A stretch of 64,000 nucleotides of DNA, from positions 626,424 through 690,423 of the forward strand of contig RZUM01000001.1 in NCBI GenBank assembly GCA_004193205.1, given 5' to 3'. Source of the stretch: Gordonia sediminis. GTDB taxonomy: Bacteria; Actinomycetota; Actinomycetes; Mycobacteriales; Mycobacteriaceae. The translations under genes were made by a program, and so were the position numbers. The notes beneath the pieces were generated by a model. The model made no database searches. It worked only from the letters and a program-made list of their open reading frames with translations, and had not been told where the DNA came from. Shown here piece by piece: positions 53,529-62,253 of this stretch (its first letter is position 1; the number at the start of each line of letters is the position of its first letter).

Positions 53529-53628
53529 TCACATGTGTGTAATTCATCCACACTGTGGAAATCACATGTGTGTAAGTCATCCCCACTGTGAGTAAGTCCT
53601 GTGGATAACTCCGCTCATCTGTCCACAC
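53529..53628. promoter_or_regulatory. 29-bp imperfect direct repeat and DnaA-box-like cluster
   Basis: A 29-nt unit (TCACATGTGTGTAA.. ..CACTGTG) at 53529-53557 recurs at 53562-53590 with two mismatches. Each contains TCATCCAC or TCATCCCC. TGTGGATAA at 53600-53608 is a perfect DnaA box on one strand, and CTGTCCACA lies near 53619-53627. The cluster sits in the gap between crgA and the PH-domain gene. Confidence 0.6.
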
Positions 53629-54131
53629 GGGCATGGTCGACCCCTCGATCGGCTGCGACGGTGATGGCCGTCGGTGGAGTGATCCTGCTGATCGGGGCGG
53701 CGCTGACGGCATCGGATCCGGTCGGCCTGCTGTTGATGGGAATGGCCGGATTGCTGCTGTGCGGATTCTCCGCCTACGCGTTCGTGATGCGTCCGCGGCT
53801 GGCGGTGTCATTCGACGACACGACGCCCGGCCAGGGCCGGTCCGGCGGCCGACCGACGCTGACGATGCGCACGCTGGGCGGCACGCACACCTATCCGGCC
53901 GATCGCGTCGACCGCATCCGGGTGCTGGATTTCCGGCGGATCGGCCGTCGCACCGGCCAGCTCGAGATCGATATCCTGACCGAGGGCGCGCCCACGCACG
54001 CCCACGGCGACGGCCCGCGCGAGGACACGAGATTGGTGGTGTTCAGCCGATGGGACCTCGGGGCCGACCTCGGCGAGGTCGCCGAGGACCTCCGCCGGGC
54101 CGGTTTCACCGTCGAGGATCGACGTCGCTGA
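53601..54131 (+). CDS. PH-domain membrane protein
   Basis: 176 residues from a GTG start; ATG at 53664 is an alternative. Two membrane helices (AATVMAVGGVILLIGAALTA and VGLLLMGMAGLLLCGFSAYAFVM), then a bacterial PH-like domain of about 100 residues ending in RWDLGADLGEVAEDLRRAGF. Same place as the Rv0010c-type gene in mycobacteria. Role unknown, perhaps in the envelope. The start lies over a DnaA box, so the two could interfere. Confidence 0.8.
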   Translation: MDNSAHLSTRAWSTPRSAATVMAVGGVILLIGAALTASDPVGLLLMGMAGLLLCGFSAYAFVMRPRLAVSFDDTTPGQGRSGGRPTLTMRTLGGTHTYPADRVDRIRVLDFRRIGRRTGQLEIDILTEGAPTHAHGDGPREDTRLVVFSRWDLGADLGEVAEDLRRAGFTVEDRRR

Positions 54132-54149
54132 CCGTCGGAATCGCGGGGC

Positions 54150-55094
54150 TCAGCCCAACGGGATACGGGAACTCGGGAATGCCAACCCGGCCCCGACACC
54201 GATGACCACCGCCATGACGAGTAGCCCGATCACCGCGATCCACCCGATCCGTGACGCGGCGGCCGCGGTGCGACGTTCGGGTGCGAGCACCCATTGGGGC
54301 CCGAAGATGATGCCTGCGGTCGCCGCCGCCCCGAACACCAGGCCGCCGACGTGGGCGAGCAGCGAGATGCCCGGGATGGTCACCGACAACACCAGGTTGA
54401 GCACGATGATCGTGATCACCGGTGTCGGTGAGGCCCGGGCCTTGAGCACCACGACGAGTACCGCGCCCATCAGGCCGTAGATCGCCCCGGACGCGCCGGC
54501 GTTCACGGCGTTGTCGGCGCCCAGCACCATCACCGCGGCGCTGCCGCCGAGCAGTGACGTGAGATAGACCCCGAGATAGCGCGGTATCCCGATGGCGATC
54601 TCCAGGTCACGTCCCAGGATGTAGAGGGAGAGCATGTTGACGGCGATGTGGGTCACCGAGAAGTGCAGGAATCCGGCCGTCAGCAGCCGCCAGTACTCAC
54701 CGTCGGCCACCCACGGTTTGTAGAGCGCCCAGTCGACGAACAGCTGCGACCGGAGCATGTCGACGCCACGGGCCTGCAATGCGCAGATCGCGAAGACGAC
54801 GACGTTGGCCGCGATCAGCCCGTAGGTGGCGTAGGGCCGCGAGGCCACCAGTGGCTTGGCGACCATGGGCCGGATGCCCCGGTCCCCGAACTGCGGAACG
54901 GTGGTCCGCTGCATCCCGTCGGCGCGCAGACAGTCCAGACAGTGCTGGCCGACCGCGGCCGGACGCAGGCATTCGGGGCACGCGGGCCGCCCGCACCGGC
55001 TGCAGGACAGGCCGGTGGGGCGGTCGGGGTGTCGGTAACAGACCGCGGGAGGTCCGGCGGCGTACCGCGGATCGGGATATGCGGGCCCGGTCAG
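54150..55094 (-). CDS. rhomboid intramembrane serine protease with N-terminal zinc ribbon
   Basis: 314 residues if translation begins near the ppiA stop; an internal ATG at 54914 would give 254. Upstream of that ATG the frame encodes a conserved zinc ribbon, CYRHPDRPTGLSCSRCG followed by PACPEC and HCLDC, usual in actinobacterial rhomboids, so the longer form is favoured. The only start-like codon is CTG at 55094, overlapping the ppiA stop (CTGA). Catalytic Ser in GASGAIYG and His in LLAHVGGLVFG; six membrane helices. Cleaves membrane proteins; substrates unknown. Confidence 0.82.
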   Translation of the reverse strand: MTGPAYPDPRYAAGPPAVCYRHPDRPTGLSCSRCGRPACPECLRPAAVGQHCLDCLRADGMQRTTVPQFGDRGIRPMVAKPLVASRPYATYGLIAANVVVFAICALQARGVDMLRSQLFVDWALYKPWVADGEYWRLLTAGFLHFSVTHIAVNMLSLYILGRDLEIAIGIPRYLGVYLTSLLGGSAAVMVLGADNAVNAGASGAIYGLMGAVLVVVLKARASPTPVITIIVLNLVLSVTIPGISLLAHVGGLVFGAAATAGIIFGPQWVLAPERRTAAAASRIGWIAVIGLLVMAVVIGVGAGLAFPSSRIPLG

Positions 55095-55612
55095 CTGAAG
55101 TCGATCTTCTCGATGACGACCGGCTCGAGCGGGCGATCGGCGCGATCGGTCGACGTCGTCGCGATGGCGTCGACCACCTTCTTGGACTCCTCGTCGGTCA
55201 CCTCGCCGAAGATGGTGTGGCGCCGGTTCAGGTGCGGGGTGGCCTCCACGGTGATGAAGAACTGGGATCCGTTGGTGCCCGGCCCAGCGTTGGCCATGGC
55301 CAGCAGGTAGGGACGGTCGAAACGCAGTTCCGGATGGAACTCGTCCTCGAAACGGAAGCCGGGGCCGCCGCGACCGGTGCCCGTCGGGTCACCGCCCTGG
55401 ATCATGAAGCCCTCGATGACGCGATGGAAGACCGAACCGTCGTAGAACGGTCCGCTGTCGCCTCCGGATGCGTTCGGCTCGCTGTAATCCTTGGTGCCCT
55501 CGCCGAGGCCGACGAAGTTCGCCACCGTCTTGGGCGCGTGATTCGGAAAGAGTTCGACAACGATGTCGCCGCGATTGGTGTGGATCGTCGCGGTCTGCTT
55601 CTGAGTAGTCAC
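55091..55612 (-). CDS. ppiA: peptidyl-prolyl cis-trans isomerase, cyclophilin type
   Basis: 173 residues from a GTG start. Cyclophilin motifs: PKTVANFVGL at residue 27, FHRVIEGFMIQGGDPTGTGRGGPGF near residue 60, and MANAGPGTNGSQFFIT near residue 105. All active-site Arg, Phe and Gln positions are present. Cytoplasmic. Upstream of rhomboid with overlapping stop and start. Confidence 0.93.
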   Translation of the reverse strand: MTTQKQTATIHTNRGDIVVELFPNHAPKTVANFVGLGEGTKDYSEPNASGGDSGPFYDGSVFHRVIEGFMIQGGDPTGTGRGGPGFRFEDEFHPELRFDRPYLLAMANAGPGTNGSQFFITVEATPHLNRRHTIFGEVTDEESKKVVDAIATTSTDRADRPLEPVVIEKIDFS

Positions 55613-55718
55613 ACCACCATCCAACCACTTGCCGCCCAGCACGCATCCCGCTCCGCCGAGAACGGTGCGGATATGCCCCGGCGTGGCAGGTCGGCGGGTC
55701 TGCTGGCACGCTGGGGGT

Positions 55719-55895
55719 ATGACCAAGAAATCCCTCTTTGCCGTGTTGGCGGCGCTGGTCGCCGTGCTGGCCGCCGGTGCGGTGGCCACGGCGATCCGCC
55801 GGTCGCGCAGCGATATCCCCCCGGTGTCGGCGACCGTGCCGCGTGTCGAGGATCTCGCCGCGTACCGGGACGGCACGACGTCGGCGGCGTCCTGA
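55719..55895 (+). CDS. 58-residue single-pass membrane protein
   Basis: MTKKSLFAVLAALVAVLAAG starts an N-terminal membrane helix, followed by IRRSRSDIPPV and a short polar tail ending DGTTSAAS. Position between ppiA and the next membrane protein, near where gyrA lies in relatives, recalls small membrane proteins of that neighbourhood. No family firmly recognised. Confidence 0.65.
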   Translation: MTKKSLFAVLAALVAVLAAGAVATAIRRSRSDIPPVSATVPRVEDLAAYRDGTTSAAS

Positions 55896-55975
55896 TCGTG
55901 CTCCCCGGTGCGCGTCGTCCGGGCCCGCTGCGACCGGTGGCCCCCCGTTTACCCCACGTACGGCGGTAATTTGTA

Positions 55976-57190
55976 GTGGTGACGTCCGACGACAGCTCGA
56001 GTTCCACCGCCGGTTCGGCTGCGGCCGGCCCGGCGACGGATGATGACGCCGCGCCGCCGAGTCCTCGGGTGGCCGCCCCGTGGGAGCGCCCACCATCGGG
56101 ACCGGTGACCGCGCCGGGTCCGTTGCCCTCGGGTCCGTTGCCCTCGGGTCCGTTGCCCTCGGGTCCGGGTGGCCGCGGCCCCGATGCGGCGCCCGGTCCG
56201 ACCCAATCGGGACCCACCACGCCGGCTCCCGCTCCTGCATCGCGACGGTCGGACACCCAGTCGCCGCCGCCCCGGTCGGCGTCGCCGTCATCGACCCCCC
56301 GTCCGCCGCAGACTGTTCCACCGTCGACCCGCTCACGGCAGACCGGTCCCCCGCCGCGCCAGTCCGATCCGCCCCGATCGGACGTTCCAGGGGCAACACC
56401 ACCGTCCGGCCCGCCCCGGCATTCCGGTCGTGGCGAGGCCACGACGCCGACCTGGAACGCCGCCTCGGCTACCGGGCGACCGCCGGCTCCGGGTGTCGGT
56501 GGCCCCGGTGCCCCTCCTCCGCCCGGTTACCGGCCGCCCCAGGGGCGCCGGGGTTCCCCACCTCCCGGCCGCGCCGGTCCGCCGCCGGCGGCTACCCAGG
56601 GTGCGCAGGGTCCTCCCGCCGGACAGGGTGTCGCTGGCCGGCCCGGACCGCCGCCGGCCGGTTCACGACCTACTGGCGCACCCTCCGGGAACACTTCGAC
56701 GCCGAGTGCAGCGCCCACGCGGGCCGCCGGCACGGCTTCCGATTCCCGGTCCGAGGGCCCGACGATGCGGATGGCGTCCGCGGACGAGTCCCCGACGCGC
56801 GCGGCCCGGCCCGAGCCGTTCCTCGCCGACGGGGACGACTTCGCACCCCTCGGCCCCGCGACCCCTGGCGATCGACCATCGACCACCAGCACAGATGCTC
56901 CGGAGGAGGCCGTGTCCACGCGGACCCAGCGCGATCCGGCCCGGCCGAACACGCCGAAACGGGCCACCCGGACCAACCGCACCGCGATCTGGGCGCTGGT
57001 CCTGTCGCTCCTCGGGATCACCGCGCCGATCGGCCTCATCCTCGGCTACCGTGCCCGCTCGACCATCGCCCGAACCGGGGAGCTCGGCGGACCCTTTGCG
57101 CGCGTGGCGATCTGGATCGGATGGCTCTACATCATCGTGCTGGTGGCAGCACTCGGCACGTACTTCTGGATCTCCGGGCAGGGATCGTAG
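55976..57190 (+). CDS. proline-rich membrane protein with DUF4190-like C-terminus
   Basis: 404 residues. The first 310 residues are disordered and rich in Pro, Ser and Gly, including GPLPS repeats encoded by three perfect 15-bp repeats (56116-56160). The C-terminal 90 residues have TNRTAIWALVLSLLGITAPIGLILGYRARSTIARTGELGG and a second helix, as in DUF4190-type proteins such as mycobacterial Rv0007. It may be a membrane scaffold of the growth pole. GTG start at 55976, a second GTG follows directly. Confidence 0.78.
   Translation: MVTSDDSSSSTAGSAAAGPATDDDAAPPSPRVAAPWERPPSGPVTAPGPLPSGPLPSGPLPSGPGGRGPDAAPGPTQSGPTTPAPAPASRRSDTQSPPPRSASPSSTPRPPQTVPPSTRSRQTGPPPRQSDPPRSDVPGATPPSGPPRHSGRGEATTPTWNAASATGRPPAPGVGGPGAPPPPGYRPPQGRRGSPPPGRAGPPPAATQGAQGPPAGQGVAGRPGPPPAGSRPTGAPSGNTSTPSAAPTRAAGTASDSRSEGPTMRMASADESPTRAARPEPFLADGDDFAPLGPATPGDRPSTTSTDAPEEAVSTRTQRDPARPNTPKRATRTNRTAIWALVLSLLGITAPIGLILGYRARSTIARTGELGGPFARVAIWIGWLYIIVLVAALGTYFWISGQGS
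56116..56160 (+). repeat. three perfect 15-bp tandem repeats in coding sequence
   Basis: GGGTCCGTTGCCCTC three times, encoding GPLPS units. A likely slippage-prone length-variable site in the disordered segment. Confidence 0.85.
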
Positions 57191-57214
57191 CCGCGTCGCC
57201 CGGGCGGGTTCACG

Positions 57215-57952
57215 CTACTGCTCAGCGGCAGGCGATTGCGCCCGCGCCGCGGTGGTATGGGTGACCAGGGCCTGCAGCACCTCCCACGTGTGGGGGGCGA
57301 ACCGCTCCTGGGCCTCCCGGTCGAGTGCGGTGCCCTCGCCGAGTACGGGTTCGTAGTCCATGCCGACGACACCGGCAACCTGACCCGACACCACGTCGGT
57401 CAACAGGCCGGTCAGACCCTGGTGGTCGAGTCCCGGAATCTGGTTGCAGATCACCACGATCGCGCGGCGCAGCACGCCGGTGGCTTCCCATTCGGTGAAG
57501 ATCTCCCGTGCCCTGTTGAGCAGATCGGGTCTCGGTCCGACGACGAGGATCGGTGTGACAACAGACATCTCGGGTTCACACAGATCGTCGAGGATCGTCA
57601 GTGGCCGGGCCCCGGCGTCGACGACCGGTACCGCGCCGAACCGCCACGCGTTGAGGATCGCGTCGGTCACCGTCGCCTCCTCGGGCAACGGCCACAGTCC
57701 GGCGCCGAGGGTTGAGCGCAGTAACGCCGGATCACCCGTGGCCCGCAACCGTTGGTGCAGATCACCGTCGTTGCCGGCCGCGTCGATCCACCACGACGCG
57801 CCGCCCAGGGTCGTCGCGGCCCGATACTCGGCCAGCAGCGCGGAGATCACGGACGTCCCCACCCCGCCCGCGGTTCCGCACACGACGACGGTCTGTTCGG
57901 CGGTCGGCGGCGGACTTATCGGGACGGGCTGTTCCTGTTCTTCCTCGTACAT
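57215..57952 (-). CDS. MinD/ParA-like ATPase with degenerate Walker A
   Basis: 245 residues from MYEEEQEQPVPI; ATG at 58003 is an alternative. VVVCGTAGGVGTSVISALLAEY near residue 22 matches the ParA/MinD P-loop order, but the signature Lys of KGGxGKT is missing (GTAGGVGTS). WWIDAAGNDGDLHQRL corresponds to the Walker A' region; VVTPILVVGPRPD and VVICNQIPG follow. It may bind nucleotide poorly or not at all. It belongs to a group seen beside actinobacterial secretion and surface proteins; the next upstream gene is a secreted protein. Confidence 0.7.
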   Translation of the reverse strand: MYEEEQEQPVPISPPPTAEQTVVVCGTAGGVGTSVISALLAEYRAATTLGGASWWIDAAGNDGDLHQRLRATGDPALLRSTLGAGLWPLPEEATVTDAILNAWRFGAVPVVDAGARPLTILDDLCEPEMSVVTPILVVGPRPDLLNRAREIFTEWEATGVLRRAIVVICNQIPGLDHQGLTGLLTDVVSGQVAGVVGMDYEPVLGEGTALDREAQERFAPHTWEVLQALVTHTTAARAQSPAAEQ

Positions 57953-58089
57953 CGCGTTGGGTTCCCGTTCTCCTCGCGCGCTGTTCACGTGCGGCCCCGA
58001 CACGGCTGTCCCGGGCGCGTCTCGATCGTCAGTGTAGGCACGCTGGTGACGTCATCGTCGCGAACCGGTCATGGGTGGATCAGACGGTC

Positions 58090-58153
58090 GGCGGATCACA
58101 CAGAGGGCGGATCACACAGAGGGCAGATCACACAGAGGGCAGATCAGACAGTG
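58090..58153. repeat. four 16-bp tandem repeats
   Basis: Unit GGCGGATCACACAGAG at 58090, 58106, 58122 and 58138, with a G-to-A change in later copies and further changes in the fourth. It overlaps the end of the secreted-protein gene and lies about 140 nt before the MinD-like start. Possible protein-binding or mRNA element. Confidence 0.85.
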
Positions 58154-59448
58154 GGCACGACTTCCTGTGGCCAGGAGATCTGCACGCCCGGGACCGCCTC
58201 CTCGACCATCGGGGCATTCTGCTTGGTCGCCGTGCGTGCGTTCTGCTCCTGCTGCGCCCCGACGATCCCGAGGGCCCGGTACGGCGCGAGGGCCTGCTCC
58301 GCGGACCAGCCGGTTTCGAGCGAGCCGATTTGCAGGCTGACGTCGCCGCGCATGTTCACCGTGTAGTCGACCGACGGCAGGCCCGCCTGCTGCGCCTTGT
58401 CGGCGGGCAGCGTGAGTTCGAACTGGTTGGCCTGCGGGTTCGGCAGTGACTCGACATCGCCCTGCTTCCACGGCTCGTCGGGGTTGGCGCCCGGGTCGCC
58501 GGCGCCGAGTGCGTAGGCCAGTGCACCGCCGGCGGTGCCGCCTGCGACGGCTCCCGCGACCGCGCCGGCCGCACCGAATGCGGCGGCACCGACGGCTGCA
58601 CCGACGGGGATGCCGATGGCCGCTCCAGCGGCAGCACCCAACCCGACGATCCCGAAGTAGCCGATATTCCCGAACCCGGGAAGGAAGTTCACCCCGACGA
58701 AGGTCACGCCGTTGTAGATCGCGCCCACGACTGCTCCCACCGGGACGCCGACCACCGCGCCCACCGCAGCCCCGGTGGCCGCCGCGGGAACCCCGACCGC
58801 CGTCGCTCCCGCGGCGCCACCGCCGGCGACACCGATGATGGTTGCCGCCGCCTGACGGGACGCCTCGTCCTCCGGGACGCCCATCGAAATCAACCCCTGA
58901 GCGATCTTGGCCTCTCCGTAGGCGGCCCAGGCGTTGATCGAGTTCACATCCTCATCGGACATGCCGTCGGGGATGTCGGTGATGTAGTTGCCCACTCGGA
59001 TCTTGTTGGGCGGCGGTGCGATCGGGCGCACGGGTGCGGCGGGCCTCGGGGCGCGCAGCGCCTGGATGGGTGCTGCTTCGTAGTCGTCGTCGTAGGTCGG
59101 TGCGGTGTAGGTGCTCGGCGCGACGTACGGCTGGTACGGAGCTTCCTGCGGCGGGGCCGGCAGCGATCCGCGACCGGGCACGTAGACCGGTGCGGTCTCG
59201 GGGGTGGGGGTGGTGCCACCCTGTTGGGGTGTTCCGGGGCTCGGCGCCGGCGTGGTGCCGCCCTGCTGGGGTGCGGTGTCGCTCGGGCTCGTTCCGCCCT
59301 GTTCCGGTACCGCGTGTGCGAGACCCGCGCCGACACCGGTCGCGATCGACGCGGCCAGGGCGGCGGAGGTGACCGTCATCCGGACCGAGCTGTGACCAGT
59401 ATCGGCGGCACGGTGCCGGCCGCCGCGCCGCTTGGGTGGGTGAGCCAT
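58144..59448 (-). CDS. secreted Gly/Ala-rich protein ('insoluble domain' type)
   Basis: 434 residues from MAHPPKRRGGRH. Signal peptide MTVTSAALAASIATGVGAGLAHA, then Pro/Gln/Thr-rich repeats (QGGTTP), Tyr/Pro-rich part, and IRVGNYITDIPDGMSDEDVNSINAWAA. Residues about 205-320 are a Gly/Ala/Val zipper with many GxxxG units, as in pore- or membrane-inserting segments. The C-terminus ends VQISWPQEVVPTV. Annotated relatives in Rhodococcus and Gordonia are called insoluble domain proteins. Possible outer-membrane or wall-channel protein; unproven. Confidence 0.75.
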   Translation of the reverse strand: MAHPPKRRGGRHRAADTGHSSVRMTVTSAALAASIATGVGAGLAHAVPEQGGTSPSDTAPQQGGTTPAPSPGTPQQGGTTPTPETAPVYVPGRGSLPAPPQEAPYQPYVAPSTYTAPTYDDDYEAAPIQALRAPRPAAPVRPIAPPPNKIRVGNYITDIPDGMSDEDVNSINAWAAYGEAKIAQGLISMGVPEDEASRQAAATIIGVAGGGAAGATAVGVPAAATGAAVGAVVGVPVGAVVGAIYNGVTFVGVNFLPGFGNIGYFGIVGLGAAAGAAIGIPVGAAVGAAAFGAAGAVAGAVAGGTAGGALAYALGAGDPGANPDEPWKQGDVESLPNPQANQFELTLPADKAQQAGLPSVDYTVNMRGDVSLQIGSLETGWSAEQALAPYRALGIVGAQQEQNARTATKQNAPMVEEAVPGVQISWPQEVVPTV

Positions 59449-59558
59449 GCTGTCGAGCGTCCTTTCGTTGGCGTCTTCGAGTGAAGTCGCAGGAGAAGAA
59501 GGCCGCTGCGCACCGGTGCGCAGCAAGGTGTCCGTCACGAAGACCAGGCTTCTGGCGC

Positions 59559-60386
59559 CTAGTCGACCGACTTGATCGAGGCGATGTAGGACCTGCCGTC
59601 GGACTCGACGGTCCGGATGAGCTGGTGATAGACGATCGTCGCGGCGCCCGGTGGGTACTCGGTCAGGACGACGTCGTAGATGTTGTTGCCCTGATCGGTG
59701 ATCGAGAGGCAGTGTGTCGTCCCGACCGGACGCTGGTCGATGTACTGCTGCATGACGTCTTCGGACGCAACGGCATTCGGTGCGGCGACCTCGCGCGCCC
59801 GAGTTGCGGACCGGGAGACGTAGTAGGCGTGATTGAACGCCAGGATGGCCGCCGCGCCGGAGTTCTGGTCGCCGGGCCCGTCACCGGTGGTGACCCCTCC
59901 ATCGACGATCGCGGGGCACGTGTCGACGGGTGCCGATGAGGTGTTCGCCGAGGTCGACTCGACCGCCTGGTTGGGCAATGGCTGCTCGTTGCCGCCACCG
60001 GCCTGGGACAGGGCCACACCGGCGGCCGCACCCAACACGACCACGACGGCGGCCGCACCCAACACTGTCCCGCGGTGGCCCGTCCAGAAGCGTGTCGGGC
60101 CACCCTTTTTCTCCGGGGTCACCGGATTGAGTCGCATCTGCTCGAACGGGTCCTCGAGGCTCGGTGCATCGGATGCCGACGCGGCGCGGACCGTCCAGTC
60201 TGCCGGTTCATCAGTGGGCAGGAAGGACTCCTCACCCGGGATCGCCATGATGGGCGTGCCGGGTTCGAGCGTGGCCACCCGTGCCGCGGTCAGTGCGCTC
60301 GCCAGCTCACGCGCCGGCATCTGTCCGGTCGCCGGCCACGCCGGTATATCACCGAACCATTCCGGCTCGTGTCCCCCCGACACCAT
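59559..60386 (-). CDS. single-pass membrane protein with extracytoplasmic domain
   Basis: 275 residues. N-terminal 105 residues are cytoplasmic, acidic and rich in Ala and Pro. The membrane helix is GTVLGAAAVVVVLGAAAGVAL near residue 105, then a Ser/Thr linker and a domain with C-x-AIVDGGVTTGDGPGDQNSGAAAILAFNHAYYV near residue 160 and a second Cys in THCLSITDQG. It resembles DUF8176-type domains. Same strand as the secreted protein and the MinD-like ATPase, so the three may be one envelope unit. Confidence 0.7.
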   Translation of the reverse strand: MVSGGHEPEWFGDIPAWPATGQMPARELASALTAARVATLEPGTPIMAIPGEESFLPTDEPADWTVRAASASDAPSLEDPFEQMRLNPVTPEKKGGPTRFWTGHRGTVLGAAAVVVVLGAAAGVALSQAGGGNEQPLPNQAVESTSANTSSAPVDTCPAIVDGGVTTGDGPGDQNSGAAAILAFNHAYYVSRSATRAREVAAPNAVASEDVMQQYIDQRPVGTTHCLSITDQGNNIYDVVLTEYPPGAATIVYHQLIRTVESDGRSYIASIKSVD

Positions 60387-60948
60387 GATTCTGAAACCCC
60401 CGATTGGCAGAAATCTGCCCGTCCCCCGACATCGTTCGATCGCACCCTACCGAAGTCCGAGGATCATCTCACGTCGGACCATGGGGATGTCCGTCATCCG
60501 AATGCTCTGTCCGGGCCAAATTCATAACTTATGAGTCTGGCGGCCGCAGTTCACTCCAAAGCCATAACTATGCATAAGTATGGGCGTATGAGGCGCGAGG
60601 ATCTTGTCAACATTGTTGTCGGCGAGTCGTTCACAGTGGAGTTCACGAGGTGCGTGGTGGAGCCTAGGAGATTCGATATCTCTAGGACTGTAATCACTGC
60701 TATCCACGTGGCCGACAGGTACGGGGTGTGTGGATGGGGCCCTGTGATGGAGCGGTTATCTGCAGATGTTCCACGAGGGGTCAAGCATCCCTGGGCACGA
60801 CTGAAGTCCGGCACCCGTTCTCCTCGTCGGCGCTCGCAAGTCGGAGGTAGCCCAATCGAAAACGTGGCTGGGTTTCCGGGATCTCACCGCCGGCACGCTC
60901 CGCAGAACAAGCCCTGGAAGGCCGGCTCAACGGGGTGGAGGTACATAA
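60387..60948. other. 562-nt AT-richer region at the left edge of the mobile unit
   Basis: No gene I can support. It holds CATAACTTATGA (60523-60534; also at 24170) and the near-palindrome CCATAACTATGCATAAGTATGG region (60561-60582). Base composition falls from here on, marking the change to imported DNA. Confidence 0.5.
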
Positions 60949-62253
60949 TCAGGCTGCCGCGATCTTTGTATTGCTGATCGGCACGTCGATCCGGTCTCTG
61001 GCCACGACGATCCCGTCCTTTATGACGTAGCACTCGACCACGTGCTCGCCCTTGAAGTCCGAATGCTCGACCCTTGTGTTCTTCCTCGTCGAATCCACTA
61101 TCTGGCCGCGGATCATGTTGCGGCGTTCGGCCTCCGGCCCGCGATTGAGGACCTTCCACTTCACGTCGAAGGGCTCTTCGACCGAGCAGTCGGTCACCCA
61201 GAACTTGAGGCTCTTGTCCGCCCTTAGCAACGCGCCGGTGCGCAGCATCTGCCGCAACCGTGTCGGCCTCCAGCCGTCCTGCGTTACCTCGCAGTCAATG
61301 GTTACCGATCTGGAGATATCGATGAGGAACAAGTCCTCGATGAACTCCTCGGTGTCCCGACAAGACTTGGCTTCCTTGGCGGCGCTCGTGGTCAGCGGAA
61401 CAGAGGTTCCGAAGACCTCCCGCCACTTCTTGTTGGCTGTGGCCTTACCTTCCAAGGTGATTGCCTCGAGGCAGCGGTTGTACGCCTTTTGCGCTTTCGG
61501 CTGGAATTTGGCTTTGACGTTGACCCGTTGGCGACTGCCCAGCGCGAGGTAGTAGGCCTGCTCAGGCTCGTCCTTGAGGAACGCGAAGAAGTCTCGGACC
61601 ATGGTGTCGAAGGTCCCGGTGCCGGCCGAGTCGTACTCATCGGTCTGCGCGAAGAAGTTGTAGACGAGGGTGTCGATGAGCAGCCCTCCCATATTGACGC
61701 CGTTGGCGTTCTTCCACGCGCGGGCCATGCGTGCCAGATGCCGCATGTTGGTCGAGGTGCGGTTGTTGCAGTCCTTCGTTGCGCCGATTTCCTGGCGCGG
61801 CTTGGTGACTTTCCAGCTTTCGGATTTGGTGTCTGGGTAGTCGAAGGTACCGTCGTCGTTTGCAAAGGCGGGCTGGACCTCAAATTTGAATGCGTTGCTG
61901 GTGAATTTCACGCGAACGACGCACTGGTCGACGCGGACCTCCGTGTTTGGGTACCGAGCCTTGAGGTCGTCGCGGACCCTTTCGAGCATGCGCCGCGGAC
62001 CGGTTTCGCTGTTGTAGTCAGGGCGAAGCGCTGGCGGGAGGATGAAGACCATGTCGAGGTCGGATATGCCCTTGATGGCGGTGTGCCGCCCGAATGAGCC
62101 CACCATCAGCTTGTAGTCGGTACACGCGTCCTTGGACCTGAAATCCTTGTTGAGCGCTTTGGTGATCTCGTCGCGGCGCGCTGCGATCGCTGTCGCAGTG
62201 TCGCCTACCTTGAGGTTTGCGAGCAGGGTGTCGAAGATTTCGGATGTCTTCAC
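60949..62253 (-). CDS. CD-NTase (cGAS/DncV-like) with AGS-C-type C-terminal domain
   Basis: 434 residues. N-terminal nucleotidyltransferase: GSFGRHTAIKGISDLDMVF gives the GS and D-x-D catalytic motif near residues 52-68; a third acidic residue is in FEVQPAF near residue 123. The OAS-like middle has LIDTLVYNFF. The C-terminal 90 residues (WKVLNRGPEAERRNMIRGQI, then HVVECYVIKDGIVVARD) fit the AGS-C sensor domain found on such enzymes. It should make a cyclic or linear oligonucleotide on infection to switch on the adjacent SLATT effector. The start overlaps the SLATT stop (ATGA). Confidence 0.87.
   Translation of the reverse strand: MKTSEIFDTLLANLKVGDTATAIAARRDEITKALNKDFRSKDACTDYKLMVGSFGRHTAIKGISDLDMVFILPPALRPDYNSETGPRRMLERVRDDLKARYPNTEVRVDQCVVRVKFTSNAFKFEVQPAFANDDGTFDYPDTKSESWKVTKPRQEIGATKDCNNRTSTNMRHLARMARAWKNANGVNMGGLLIDTLVYNFFAQTDEYDSAGTGTFDTMVRDFFAFLKDEPEQAYYLALGSRQRVNVKAKFQPKAQKAYNRCLEAITLEGKATANKKWREVFGTSVPLTTSAAKEAKSCRDTEEFIEDLFLIDISRSVTIDCEVTQDGWRPTRLRQMLRTGALLRADKSLKFWVTDCSVEEPFDVKWKVLNRGPEAERRNMIRGQIVDSTRKNTRVEHSDFKGEHVVECYVIKDGIVVARDRIDVPISNTKIAAA

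Noticed and set aside
58090-58153. 16-bp repeats as CRISPR
   Set aside because: Units are back to back without spacers.
60531-60977. 148-codon plus-strand frame before the CD-NTase gene
   Set aside because: No ribosome site, no motif, overlaps the CD-NTase 3' end; the N-terminal part lies in an AT-rich palindrome region. A short real gene cannot be fully excluded.
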